NCBI RefSeq assembly: GCF_002904295.1
Contig: NZ_PPHG01000080.1
Coordinates: 124,001 to 188,000 of the forward strand
Length of the DNA: 64,000 bases
Source: Amycolatopsis sp. CA-128772
GTDB taxonomy: Bacteria > Actinomycetota > Actinomycetes > Mycobacteriales > Pseudonocardiaceae
Direction of reading: 5' to 3'
Part shown: positions 40,632-49,162 of the stretch, in pieces
Layout: every line of letters starts with the position of its first letter
Position numbering within the stretch: position 1 is the first letter of the stretch
Notes under the pieces: generated by a model
Databases searched by the model: none
What the model saw: the letters and a program-made list of their open reading frames with translations, nothing else
Told to the model about the DNA's origin: nothing
Made by a program: the position numbers and the translations under genes

Positions 40632-41753
40632 TCAGGGCGGCCCGAGGCGGGGGTGGAGCTGCGTCCACGCTGTGAGCGCCACCAGCGCGGTCAGCCCGAA
40701 CACGGCCGCGGAGCCGAGGCCCGCGGCGGCCGCCCCGGCCAGCGGTGAGGCCACGGTCTGGCCGACGCCGAGCCCGGCGAACGACCAGGTGATGCCGTGG
40801 GCGGGCCGCTCGGGGGACAGGCGGGCCGCCCAGAGGATGCACAGCCCGGTCAGCGCCATGTAGGTGCAGCCGAAGAGCGCGCTGGAGAGCAGGGCGAGGG
40901 GCACGCCCGGATCGGGCAGCGCCAGGAGGGCGATGCCCGCCGCCGCCAGCGTCCACGTCACCAGGTTGACCGGCCGCAGGCCCGCGCGCCCGGCCGCGCG
41001 CCCGGCCAGGCCGCCGAGCAGGCCGGCCACGCCGATCGTGGCCCAGCACCAGGTCGCGGCGACCGGGCTCAGCCCGGTTCCGGCGAGCCGCGAGCTGGAA
41101 AACGTCCAGTACGGCGCGCTCGTCACGCCGATGAGGACGGAGTTCGCCACCAGCGGCGCCATCCCGCGGACGGGACCGGAGGCCGCGGGGACGCGGGGCG
41201 AGCGCGGCACCAGCCGCCAGGCGGCCACGGTCACCACCACACCCAGGGCGGCGAACGCCGACCAGATCACCGGCCAGCCCAGCGCGAGCAGGGGAGTGAA
41301 CGCCGACGCGGCCAGCCCGAGGCCGGTGCCGGTGTTGGCCCACGTCTGCGCCCGCGCGCGGGAGCGCGCCGCGACCGTCTCGCCGATCAGCTGGGCCACG
41401 CCGGGCGAGACGAGGCCCGCGCCGGCCCCCGCCACGACGATCCCCGCGCCGAACACCGTGACCTGCGGCGCGAGGGCCATCAGCCCCAGTCCGAGCGTCG
41501 CCGACGCCGCCGCCAGCAGCACGGTGCCGCGCGCCGACCGCGCCGACGTCCGGGGCGCGAGCAACAGCCCCAGGCCGTAGCCCGCGGTGGACAGCCCGCC
41601 GAGCACGCCGACACCGACCGGCGTGAGCCCGAACGTCTCGCTGAACCGCGGCACGAACGGCCCGTACGCGTAGCGCGCGAACCCGTAGCAGAGGGCGATC
41701 ACGACCGCGCCGGTCGCGGCCGTGGTCCACCACCGGTCCGTCTTCATACCCAT
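40632..41753 (-). CDS. MFS transporter
   Basis: 373 residues from ATG 41753; the ATG at 41747 is equally possible, while the ORF beginning at 41783 runs through the operator. About 12 helices; helix 1 VIALCYGFARYAYGPFVPRF is distinctive of the YbfB/YcaD-like group. It probably exports a small compound. It is divergent from a TetR gene, with a perfect 9+2+9 palindrome touching both promoters, so substrate-induced derepression is expected. Its stop is one base from the convergent LigD gene. Confidence 0.87.
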   Translation of the reverse strand: MGMKTDRWWTTAATGAVVIALCYGFARYAYGPFVPRFSETFGLTPVGVGVLGGLSTAGYGLGLLLAPRTSARSARGTVLLAAASATLGLGLMALAPQVTVFGAGIVVAGAGAGLVSPGVAQLIGETVAARSRARAQTWANTGTGLGLAASAFTPLLALGWPVIWSAFAALGVVVTVAAWRLVPRSPRVPAASGPVRGMAPLVANSVLIGVTSAPYWTFSSSRLAGTGLSPVAATWCWATIGVAGLLGGLAGRAAGRAGLRPVNLVTWTLAAAGIALLALPDPGVPLALLSSALFGCTYMALTGLCILWAARLSPERPAHGITWSFAGLGVGQTVASPLAGAAAAGLGSAAVFGLTALVALTAWTQLHPRLGPP

Positions 41754-41758
41754 CAGCG

Positions 41759-41778
41759 AACAGACAGGTCTGTCTGTT
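41759..41778. promoter_or_regulatory. TetR operator
   Basis: Perfect palindrome AACAGACAG-GT-CTGTCTGTT between the divergent MFS and TetR genes. It resembles the CAGACA/TGTCTG-type operators of TetR regulators. Confidence 0.78.
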
Positions 41779-41839
41779 GTCAAATGATGCTAAGATATAT
41801 GCAGGTGGAAGCCATACCGAACTGTTCGGAGGGAGTGTC

Positions 41840-42400
41840 GTGGGCCGGACTCGTCCCGGGGACGCGGGCGCGAAGGTGCTCAAGGCCGCGTCGGCGCTGT
41901 TCTACCGCGACGGCATCCACGCCGTGGGCGTCGACACCGTGGCGGCCGAAGCCGGCGTGACGAAGGCCGCCCTCTACGGCAACTTCGGCTCCAAGAGCGG
42001 GCTCGTCGTCGCGTACCTGCGGGACCGCGACCGGCAGTGGCAGGAGGAGATCGACCGGATCACCGCCGCGCACCCCGAACCGCGGGAGCGGGTGCTGGCC
42101 GTGTTCGACGCCTACGAAGCCTGGCTTTCGCGCGACGGCTACCGCGGCTGCGCCTTCCTCAACGCGACCTCGGAGTTCCCCGATCCCGCCGACCCGGTCC
42201 GCGAGGTGGTCCGCCACCACAAGACCGCGCTGCACGGCTACCTGCGCGCGCAGCTGCGGCGCGGCGATCCCGAACGCGCCGACGTCCGCGCCGACGAGCT
42301 GATGCTCCTGCTGGAGGGTGCCGCGGTCACGTCGGTGGTCGCCCAGGGCGCTCAGCCGTTCGAAACGGCGAAGCGGCTCGCGCGGACGTTGACCGCCTAG
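41840..42400 (+). CDS. TetR-family regulator
   Basis: 186 residues from GTG 41840, behind GGAGGGAG; longer starts run into the operator. HTH: VDTVAAEAGVTKAALYGNFG. The C-terminal domain includes RGCAFLNATSEFPDPADPVR, typical of the TetR_C_35-like group that often controls MFS pumps or short-chain dehydrogenases. It most likely represses the divergent MFS gene. It ends 4 bases into a small convergent gene. Confidence 0.88.
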   Translation: MGRTRPGDAGAKVLKAASALFYRDGIHAVGVDTVAAEAGVTKAALYGNFGSKSGLVVAYLRDRDRQWQEEIDRITAAHPEPRERVLAVFDAYEAWLSRDGYRGCAFLNATSEFPDPADPVREVVRHHKTALHGYLRAQLRRGDPERADVRADELMLLLEGAAVTSVVAQGAQPFETAKRLARTLTA

Positions 42401-42651
42401 ACCGGCAGGTCGAGGGCGAGCTGACCGCGGTCCTCGCCGACGCCGGACAGCGTCGCGACGCACGCCGGGCACGGCGTGAGCTCGGCCGTGGTCAGGTCGA
42501 CCGGCCTCCAGCTGCGGGATTCGCGCTCGCCGCAGGCCGAACGCCGGTAGCGCAGGTCGCCGGAGCGGGTCATCAGGTGGGCCAGGGGGACGTCTTCGGG
42601 CAGCACGCCGACCAGGTACCAGCGTGGTGCGTTCACCGCGGTGGTCGTCAT
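42397..42651 (-). CDS. Small Cys-containing protein of unknown function
   Basis: 84 residues. Residues 35-66 hold SACGERES and later CPAC, giving three Cys and nearby His/Arg, which could bind zinc. It starts MTTTAVNAPRWYLVGVLPED. Similar small proteins occur widely in Amycolatopsis-like genomes, but I know of no function. It is convergent with the TetR gene and followed by the CobW gene on the same strand (93-base gap downstream to 42745-43767 is upstream of it). Confidence 0.6.
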   Translation of the reverse strand: MTTTAVNAPRWYLVGVLPEDVPLAHLMTRSGDLRYRRSACGERESRSWRPVDLTTAELTPCPACVATLSGVGEDRGQLALDLPV

Positions 42652-42744
42652 GGCCGACAGTCTCCGTCGGGGGCGTCCCGGCGGGGCCGCATTTGCCGGT
42701 CTTCGGCGTGGCGACCGGGATGGCGGCCCGGGGTGGCGGCGCGG

Positions 42745-43767
42745 TCAGGCCTCGTCGGGCAGGTAGCGGAGGATGTGCAGCAGGCCGCGCTCGTCGACGG
42801 TGTCCGGGTCCTCGGCCAGGCAGGCGCCCAGGTCGGCGAGGACGGCGTCGGTGTCCAGCCCGGCGCCGATCAGCACCAGCTCGGTCCGCCGGGGCGCGCC
42901 CGGCGGCCAGGCCGACCGCTCGAGCTGCACGAACCCGCCGACGGTGTGCAGGTGGAAGCGGGCTTTCGGGCCCGTGGGGCCGAAGTCCGCCTGCCCCTTC
43001 ATCCGGTAGAGCCCGGCCGGCCGCCGTTCGAGGAACTCGACGAAGGCGCGTGGCGCGAGCGGAGTACCGGCGGTGAAGGTGACCGTCTCGTACCCGGCGT
43101 GCAGGTGCTGCGCGTGGTCGTGCTCGTCGCGCAGGTCGTCGAACGACAGCTGACCGACCCGCTCGCCGCGGGGTTCAGGGTCGAAGAACAGCCGCGGGTC
43201 GACCCGGCCGTGCGCGGTGACCAGCAGCGGACGGCCGGGCGCCAGCTCTTCGACGGTGGCGGTGAGCTTCGCGAGCGCTTCCGCGCTCACCCGGTCGGCC
43301 TTGTTCAGCACGACGAGGTCGGCCAGCCGCAGGTGGTCGGCCAGCTCGGGGTGGCGCTCGCGCGCGGCCTCGAACTCGGCGGCGTCGACGACCTCGGCCA
43401 GCCCGCCGTAGCGGATGTCCGGGTTTTCGCTGGCGATCATCAGCCGGATGAGGTCGCGCGGCTCGGCGATGCCGCTGGCTTCGACGACGATGACGTCGAT
43501 GCCGGCCTCCGCACGGGACAGCTTCGCGAGCATCGCGTCCAGCCCGCTCGCGTCGACCGCGCAACAGAGGCAGCCGTTGCCGAGCGAGACCATCGTGTCG
43601 ACCTGGCCGGCGACGGCGAGCGCGTCGACGTTCACCTGGCCGAAGTCGTTGACCACCACGCCGACCCGGGCGCCCTCGCGGTTGGCGAGCAGGTGGTTGA
43701 GCAGCGTCGTCTTGCCCGCGCCGAGGAACCCGGCGACGAGGACCACGGGGATGCGCCTGGCGCTCAC
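42745..43767 (-). CDS. CobW/COG0523-family metal-chaperone GTPase
   Basis: 340 residues. Walker A GFLGAGKTT (13-21), the metal-binding CxCC motif GCLCC (Cys66, 68, 69), NKAD near 195 and a His-rich linker DEHDHAQHLH between the GTPase and C-terminal CobW_C domain. COG0523 proteins load zinc, cobalt or other metals into target enzymes. The His-rich stretch fits zinc handling. No Zur-box-like palindrome was seen upstream and no cobalamin genes are near, so the metal is uncertain. Confidence 0.92.
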   Translation of the reverse strand: MSARRIPVVLVAGFLGAGKTTLLNHLLANREGARVGVVVNDFGQVNVDALAVAGQVDTMVSLGNGCLCCAVDASGLDAMLAKLSRAEAGIDVIVVEASGIAEPRDLIRLMIASENPDIRYGGLAEVVDAAEFEAARERHPELADHLRLADLVVLNKADRVSAEALAKLTATVEELAPGRPLLVTAHGRVDPRLFFDPEPRGERVGQLSFDDLRDEHDHAQHLHAGYETVTFTAGTPLAPRAFVEFLERRPAGLYRMKGQADFGPTGPKARFHLHTVGGFVQLERSAWPPGAPRRTELVLIGAGLDTDAVLADLGACLAEDPDTVDERGLLHILRYLPDEA

Positions 43768-44152
43768 GAAACCGTCCCTCCTCTGCCGATCACCGCGACT
43801 CTAACACCGGCCCGCGCCGCCCATACACGGGTGACCGGCGCCGGTGAAGGCCGTTCGTCGAATGTCCACGAAAATACGCAGACGGCCACCGGGAAAGGAT
43901 CACGCGGGTTTCGCCGCCCGCCGTGATCGATTGACGGGAAATGCGCAGTGCCATGTCCGGATGACGCTTGGTAGCAGTTATTTGTTCGGTCCTTTCGCTG
44001 GCCGGACCGGAATTCGGGGACGGCCGGGACGGCGTTCCCGACCGGCGGATCCGGGCTCGCGAAACGTGGGGTATCCTCCCCGGCCTGGCCGGAGTCCCCA
44101 GGGCAGTGCGGACTTCCGGCCGGCACTGTCGACGACGACCTTCGGAGGAACG
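43768..44152. other. Non-coding gap upstream of nitric oxide synthase
   Basis: 385 bases with lower GC than the flanks, between the CobW start and the 18-codon ORF before nos. It should carry both promoters. It contains the hairpin at 43898-43928. Long ORFs here on both strands have no ribosome sites and biased composition unlike the real genes, so I reject them. Confidence 0.5.
43898..43928. repeat. Inverted repeat in the CobW/nos gap
   Basis: GATCACG-CGGG ... CCCG-C-CGTGATC forms an 11-bp stem with one bulged base and an 8-base loop. It lies between two divergent promoters and may be a regulator site or an RNA hairpin. Confidence 0.4.
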
Positions 44153-44209
44153 GTGGATCTTTTCGTCGGGATGCAGATCGTGATTTCGGAGAGTGGGGAA
44201 GCGCGGTGA
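44153..44209 (+). CDS. 18-residue upstream ORF overlapping nos
   Basis: GTG 44153 follows TCGGAGGAAC; the peptide begins MDLFVGMQIVISESG and ends EAR. Its TGA overlaps the GTG of the nitric oxide synthase (GTGA). The strong ribosome site is on this ORF, whereas the nos start has only GTGGGGAAGCG before it, so nos translation probably depends on ribosomes finishing this peptide. Confidence 0.55.
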   Translation: MDLFVGMQIVISESGEAR

Positions 44210-45360
44210 CGGTTACGCCCGAGCGGGTGACGCCCCCGCTGCCGCTTTACCCGCAGCGCGTCTCGGGGGAGCAGAGCGTCGATTCCGCGGAAGCGGAAGA
44301 ATTCCTGGACCGGATGTTCGCCGAAGGGGCCGCGGAAGAGGGCGAGCGGTTCGAGACGCGGCTGGCCCGGGTCCGCGCGGAAATCCTGGAAACCGGCACC
44401 TACCGGCACACCCCGGCCGAGCTGGCGTACGGCGCGCGTGTCGCGTGGCGCAACTCGGCGCGCTGCATCGGCCGGCTGTACTGGCGCAGCCTCCGGATCC
44501 GCGACCGGCGCCGGGTGACCGATCCTGCCGCGATCGCCGGCGAGTGCGTCGCGCACCTGCGCCAGGCCACCCGCGGCGGCCGGATCCGCCCGACGGTCAC
44601 CGTCTTCGCGCCGGACACGCCGGGCAAACCGGGGCCGCGTATCCACAACGAGCAGCTCATCCGCTACGCCGGGTACCGCCTCGACGACGGCTCGGTCCTC
44701 GGCGACCCGCGGTACGCCGCATTTACCGAGCAGGTGCGACGACTCGGCTGGCGGCCGCCGGAACGAGGGGGATCCTTCGACGTCCTGCCGCTGCTCGTGG
44801 AGGCCGAGCCGGGCGAGCCGCGGCTGTTCACGCTGCCGCCGGACGCCGTCCTGGAGGTCCCGCTGACCCACCCCGACCACCGCTGGTTCGCCGGGCTCGG
44901 GCTGCGCTGGCACGCCGTGCCGGCGATCAGCACCATGCCGCTGGAGATCGGCGGCGTCACCTACCCCGCCGCGCCGTTCAACGGCTGGTACCTCGGCACC
45001 GAGATCGGCGCCCGGAACCTGGCCGACGAGCAGCGCTACGACCTGCTGCCGGTCGTCGCCGAGCTGATGGGCCTGGACACCGCGTCCGAGCGGACGCTGT
45101 GGCGCGACCGGGCGCTGGTGGAGCTGACCCTGGCGGTGCAGCACTCCTTCGACGCGGCCGGCGTCACCCTGGCCGACCACCACACCGAGTCGCACCGGTT
45201 CCTGTCCCACCTGGAACGGGAGGAGCGGGCCGGCCGCCGGTGCCCGGCCGACTGGAGCTGGATCGTGCCGCCGGTGTCCGGCGGGCAGACGGCGGTGTTC
45301 CACCGCTACTACGACGAGCCCGACCCCGCGGAGCGTCCGGCGTTCCTGCCGCCGGGATGA
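44206..45360 (+). CDS. nos: Bacterial nitric oxide synthase oxygenase
   Basis: 384 residues, typical of the heme-only bacterial enzyme lacking a fused reductase. The heme-thiolate motif AWRNSARCIGR gives Cys87; the arginine-binding Glu266 lies in FNGWYLGTEIGARN; the conserved RWHAVPAIS and WIVPP segments are present. It converts L-arginine to citrulline and nitric oxide, with tetrahydrofolate or biopterin and electrons from separate flavoproteins. The GTG start overlaps the upstream 18-codon ORF. A flavodoxin-like gene starts 88 bases downstream and may supply electrons. Confidence 0.96.
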   Translation: MTVTPERVTPPLPLYPQRVSGEQSVDSAEAEEFLDRMFAEGAAEEGERFETRLARVRAEILETGTYRHTPAELAYGARVAWRNSARCIGRLYWRSLRIRDRRRVTDPAAIAGECVAHLRQATRGGRIRPTVTVFAPDTPGKPGPRIHNEQLIRYAGYRLDDGSVLGDPRYAAFTEQVRRLGWRPPERGGSFDVLPLLVEAEPGEPRLFTLPPDAVLEVPLTHPDHRWFAGLGLRWHAVPAISTMPLEIGGVTYPAAPFNGWYLGTEIGARNLADEQRYDLLPVVAELMGLDTASERTLWRDRALVELTLAVQHSFDAAGVTLADHHTESHRFLSHLEREERAGRRCPADWSWIVPPVSGGQTAVFHRYYDEPDPAERPAFLPPG

Positions 45361-45448
45361 GAAACGGAGAGTAGCGTGCGAGCGCCCGTTCGGCGGATCG
45401 TGTGCAACCCACGGGGCAAACCGGCCCCGGAAGCCCGACAATGGGCGC

Positions 45449-45955
45449 ATGACCGCAGTCCTCGTCGCCTACGCCGGGCGTCACGGCGGAACCCGGCAGA
45501 TCGCCGAGGTGATCGCCGCCGAACTCGGCGCGGCGGGCCTGTCCGTCGACGTGCGCGACGCCGCCGACGTGGCCGGAGTGGAGGGCTACGCCGCGGTCGT
45601 CGTCGGCAGCGCCCTGTACTACCACCGGTGGCGGCCGGAGGCCGTCCGGTTGCTGGAGCGCAACGCCCGGGCGCTCGCCGAGCGTCCGGTGTGGCTGTTC
45701 CACAGCGGACCGTGCGGCCCCGGCGCGGCCTCGCACCAGGTCAGCCTGCCGTCGAACGTGGCGCTGCTGGCCGCGCGCATCGACGCGGAGCGCACCGCCA
45801 CCTTCGGCGGCAAGCTCGACCCGGCGACCGTGCGCGGCCTGATCCCGCGGCTGCTGGCGTCCGGCCGGCGGGCCGGCGACTTCCGCGACTGGGACCGGAT
45901 CAAGGCCTGGGCCCGGGACGTCGGCCGCCGGGTCCGCACCCGCGTCGCGCTCTGA
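45449..45955 (+). CDS. Flavodoxin-domain protein
   Basis: 168 residues with a flavodoxin fold: VLVAYAGRHGGTRQIAEVIA is the FMN phosphate loop (with R-H-G-G-T in place of the usual T-x-T-G-x-T), then AAVVVGSALYYHRWRPEAV and the FHSGPCGP loop. It resembles HemG/menaquinone-dependent protoporphyrinogen oxidase-like flavodoxins of actinomycetes. It may act as an electron carrier for the nearby nitric oxide synthase, which lacks its own reductase; this rests on position alone. Confidence 0.8.
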   Translation: MTAVLVAYAGRHGGTRQIAEVIAAELGAAGLSVDVRDAADVAGVEGYAAVVVGSALYYHRWRPEAVRLLERNARALAERPVWLFHSGPCGPGAASHQVSLPSNVALLAARIDAERTATFGGKLDPATVRGLIPRLLASGRRAGDFRDWDRIKAWARDVGRRVRTRVAL

Positions 45956-46033
45956 CACCTTGCCCGCCCGGGGTGGTGGGTGCTAAACCGTGCCTGAGGT
46001 CTTCCGGTGGGAAACCGACGGAACGGGGCGAAC

Positions 46034-47314
46034 GTGACGGATCCGCGACCAGGGAAAGCGCTTACCTCCGACCAGCGCAACGCGTTCCTCGCGGCGCTGC
46101 TCGGCTGGAGCATGGACTCGTTCGACTACTTCCTCGTCGTCTTCGTCCTGGCGGACATCGCGAAGGACAAGTCGTTCGGCGCCACGGCCACCCAGCTGGC
46201 GTTCATCACGACGGCGACGCTGGTGATGCGCCCGGTCGGCGCTCTCCTGTTCGGCCTGTGGGCCGACCGCGTGGGCCGCCGGATCCCGCTGATGGTGGAC
46301 GTCCTGCTGTATTCGGTGGCCGGCCTGCTGTGCGCGTTCGCCCCGAACTTCACGGTGCTGCTCCTGCTGCGGTTCGTCTACGGCGTCGGCATGGGCGGCG
46401 AGTGGGGCCTCGGCGCGGCGCTGGCGATGGAGAAGATCCCGGTGGCCCGCCGCGGGTTCTTCTCGGGCCTGCTGCAGGTGGGTTATTCGATCGGCTACCT
46501 GCTGGCGGCGCTGGCGTACCTGCTGTTCCACTCGGGCCTCGGCCTGCAGTGGCGCTGGATCTTCGTGCTGAGCATCTTCCCGGCCCTGATCAGCCTCCTG
46601 ATCCGGGCCCGCGTCCGCGAGTCGGAGGTGTGGGAGGCGGCGCGCGAGAAGCTGCGGGTGACGCGGACATCGGTGAAGGACATCCTCCTGAGCCCGAAGG
46701 TGATCCGCCGCTTCGGGTACCTGATCCTGCTGATGACGGCGTTCAACTGGATGAGCCACGGAACCCAGGACGTGTACCCGGGTTTCCTGAAGGCCCACGA
46801 AAACGGCGGCGCGGGCCTGACCGCGGCGACGAGCACGTGGATAGCGGTGCTGTACAACATCGGAGCGATCATCGGGGGTTTGACGTTCGGAACGCTGTCG
46901 GAGAGATTGGGCCGCCGCCGGACAATCGTGACGGCGGCCGTGCTGGGCCTGCCGGTGATCCCGATCTTCGCGTTCGACCACGGCGCGGGAATGCTGGCCC
47001 TGGGCTCGTTCCTGATGCAGATCATGGTCCAGGGGGCGTGGGGAGTGATCCCGGCGCACCTGACGGAGATGTCCCCGGACGCGATCCGCGGGTTCTACCC
47101 GGGGGTGACTTACCAGCTGGGAAACCTGCTGGCGGCGTTGAACCTGCCGATCCAGCAGGCGATCGCGGAGTCCCACGGGTACACGTCGGCTCTGGTGTGG
47201 ACGGTGGTCCCGGGGCTGATCGCGGTGGCGGTGCTGACGGCGATCGGGAAGGAGGCGAAGGGAATCCGGTTCGGCGAGTCGGCGGTGGCTACGGCGCCGG
47301 CGGATTCGAAGTGA
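46034..47314 (+). CDS. MFS transporter, sialate/aromatic-acid symporter type
   Basis: 426 residues from GTG 46034 (GTG 46007 in frame upstream). Helix 1 LLGWSMDSFDYFLVVFVLAD is the hallmark of the sialate:proton symporter branch of MFS, with GLWADRVGRRIPLM as motif A and YGVGMGGEWGLGAALAMEKI in helix 4. It imports an acidic sugar or organic acid with protons. A secreted sialidase is encoded 4.5 kb away, which makes sialic acid a plausible substrate. It nearly abuts the convergent NTPase gene. Confidence 0.85.
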   Translation: MTDPRPGKALTSDQRNAFLAALLGWSMDSFDYFLVVFVLADIAKDKSFGATATQLAFITTATLVMRPVGALLFGLWADRVGRRIPLMVDVLLYSVAGLLCAFAPNFTVLLLLRFVYGVGMGGEWGLGAALAMEKIPVARRGFFSGLLQVGYSIGYLLAALAYLLFHSGLGLQWRWIFVLSIFPALISLLIRARVRESEVWEAAREKLRVTRTSVKDILLSPKVIRRFGYLILLMTAFNWMSHGTQDVYPGFLKAHENGGAGLTAATSTWIAVLYNIGAIIGGLTFGTLSERLGRRRTIVTAAVLGLPVIPIFAFDHGAGMLALGSFLMQIMVQGAWGVIPAHLTEMSPDAIRGFYPGVTYQLGNLLAALNLPIQQAIAESHGYTSALVWTVVPGLIAVAVLTAIGKEAKGIRFGESAVATAPADSK

Positions 47315-47320
47315 GCGGTG

Positions 47321-49162
47321 CTACGGCAGGTCGCTAATCTCGCCGGAGTCCTCTTGACCGGCGAACCAAGGGAGTAATGCTGCGTCGACTGCTTCCTTAT
47401 CGACATTCGCCGAATTTCTCAGACCGTGGTATGTCGCGAAAACCACGGAGGCTTCGCGTGTCTCGATCGCGTGGTGGGCCAGGCCGTTCAGCTGCTCGGA
47501 ATCCAGCTTCTCACCCGCCGCCCAGGTGACTGCCGTGATCGTTCCCTGTTCACCGTTGACGATGGCGAACAGACCGAGGTGGTAGAGGTCTGCCGATCGG
47601 TCTACGTCGGCGAGGGTCACCACCGTCGCAAGGGTTGCCTCCACGTCCCCGTCGGTGATGGCGCGGCGCGCGAGGTCTGAAAGGTCGTCGAAGCGACCTG
47701 CGAGGGAAAGGGCGACCGAAGCGCCGAGCATGATCCCCTGGTGGCCGGACCGCGCGCCGTTCCAGAAGATGTCCACTACTTCCTGATAGCGGCCCAGCTT
47801 GCTGATGGGGAAGGCGACCAGCCTGACTGCCGCCTCGTCCCCGGCTTCGGAAGCGCGGCGGAAGCACCGCTCGGCGACGTCGAACCGGCCTGCGTCGTAG
47901 GCGGCTGTACCGATCGCCGTGACACCTCGGTCAGAACTCAACGAGAACAAGGCGTCCCATGTGCGATCGGGGACCGGAGAGCCGCCCAGCGGGCTGCCGC
48001 CGTCCTGCGTCCGGTCGACCAGGTAGTCCGAAGCCAGGTATGTCCCGTCGGCCCGCGGCTGAAGGCACGAGCTGGCTCCCAGCACCGGTCGGGCCGCCCA
48101 ATCCAACCCTTCGGCAATCGAGGGGAGATCGGGCCGCTCGCACCACAGCGCAGGGAGGTAATCGCGGTACAGCTGAGCCAGTGTGGTTGCCGGGACGGCC
48201 TCGGCGTACCCTGCCCGCCGGCAGTCGACCGCCGCGCTGATCAGCGCTTGGCCCACGTAGAACAGCGGGTCGTCACCGACAGACCACCGTTCCAGCATTG
48301 GAGTGCCCGCGGCGAGGTATTCCGCAAAGCCCTCGGAGGCCGCGAGCGCGCGGTCGATGCGAGGATCACCCGCCTGTGCGGTCTTCGCCCGCTCCTGCTC
48401 GGTGTCCGTCAGGCGCTGATCGATCGCGATCAAGTGGCTCGGCGGGATGCTCGCGATCAGATCGGCCGCAGCCCTGTTGATCGCCCCCTCCGCGCGGAAG
48501 GCAGCGAGTTCGTGGTCGCGGATCGTGGCGACTGCGCACACCGAGGGCGCCAGCCGCTGGAGCAACTCCACATCGAGTCCACCGGAGACGAGGAAGCGCT
48601 CGAGGTCGTCGAGCCAGATCACGGTGTCCGTGAGGCCGGACTCGGCGATCTGCCGCAACGCCGGGCCGTCGACGGGCACCAGCAGATCATGGCCCGGCCG
48701 CAATCGCCGCACCGCCTCGGCCGCCGCGCGGCTTTTGCCCGCGGCGGCGCGGCCGTGCAACAGCACGAGACCGCCGCAGGCGATCGCCCACTCCAGGTCC
48801 TCGTCGCGGTCGCGGGGTACATACCGGGGAAGGGCCTGGCCGTCCGACGTACCCACCGCCCGCTTCACCCGCAGGGCCAGCAACGGGACATCGGCCACTT
48901 TCGGCAGCCGATCGCCGTCGAGGTGCAAAGCCCGGCCCACGTGGACACTGCGCGAGACCACCGGTTCCGGACGCTGCCTCCGCAGATCGAAGAGCGAAAA
49001 ACCCACCGCCACGAGCGCAGCGACCCAACTCAGACCCTCGAGCGTCTTCCGAACCGGCCCACCATCCGCCACCAGCCAGCTCAACCAGCCGAGCCGCAGC
49101 GCCACCACAAGCACGACCGGAACCACAACGAGCAAGCCACGGCGAACCCAGCGGGACTTCAC
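47321..49162 (-). CDS. Membrane-anchored STAND-like NTPase with TPR/Sel1-like repeats
   Basis: 613 residues. Two N-terminal membrane helices (about 9-30 and 44-60), then an NTPase: Walker A GRAAAGKS (137-144), Walker B VIWLDD (181-186). The C-terminal half shows helical repeats of about 35 residues (GTAAYDAGRFDVAERCFRRA, GRYQEVVDIFWNGARSGHQG). This plan fits STAND signalling ATPases tethered to the membrane. Its ATG overlaps the response regulator stop (ATGA), so it belongs to the two-component operon. Codon bias is weaker than in neighbours, hinting at horizontal origin. No effector domain is recognisable. Confidence 0.7.
   Translation of the reverse strand: MKSRWVRRGLLVVVPVVLVVALRLGWLSWLVADGGPVRKTLEGLSWVAALVAVGFSLFDLRRQRPEPVVSRSVHVGRALHLDGDRLPKVADVPLLALRVKRAVGTSDGQALPRYVPRDRDEDLEWAIACGGLVLLHGRAAAGKSRAAAEAVRRLRPGHDLLVPVDGPALRQIAESGLTDTVIWLDDLERFLVSGGLDVELLQRLAPSVCAVATIRDHELAAFRAEGAINRAAADLIASIPPSHLIAIDQRLTDTEQERAKTAQAGDPRIDRALAASEGFAEYLAAGTPMLERWSVGDDPLFYVGQALISAAVDCRRAGYAEAVPATTLAQLYRDYLPALWCERPDLPSIAEGLDWAARPVLGASSCLQPRADGTYLASDYLVDRTQDGGSPLGGSPVPDRTWDALFSLSSDRGVTAIGTAAYDAGRFDVAERCFRRASEAGDEAAVRLVAFPISKLGRYQEVVDIFWNGARSGHQGIMLGASVALSLAGRFDDLSDLARRAITDGDVEATLATVVTLADVDRSADLYHLGLFAIVNGEQGTITAVTWAAGEKLDSEQLNGLAHHAIETREASVVFATYHGLRNSANVDKEAVDAALLPWFAGQEDSGEISDLP

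Noticed and set aside
43844..44209. 121-residue plus-strand ORF in the CobW/nos gap
   Set aside because: Only its last 18 codons have a good ribosome site; the rest is an Arg/Pro-rich shadow in non-coding DNA.
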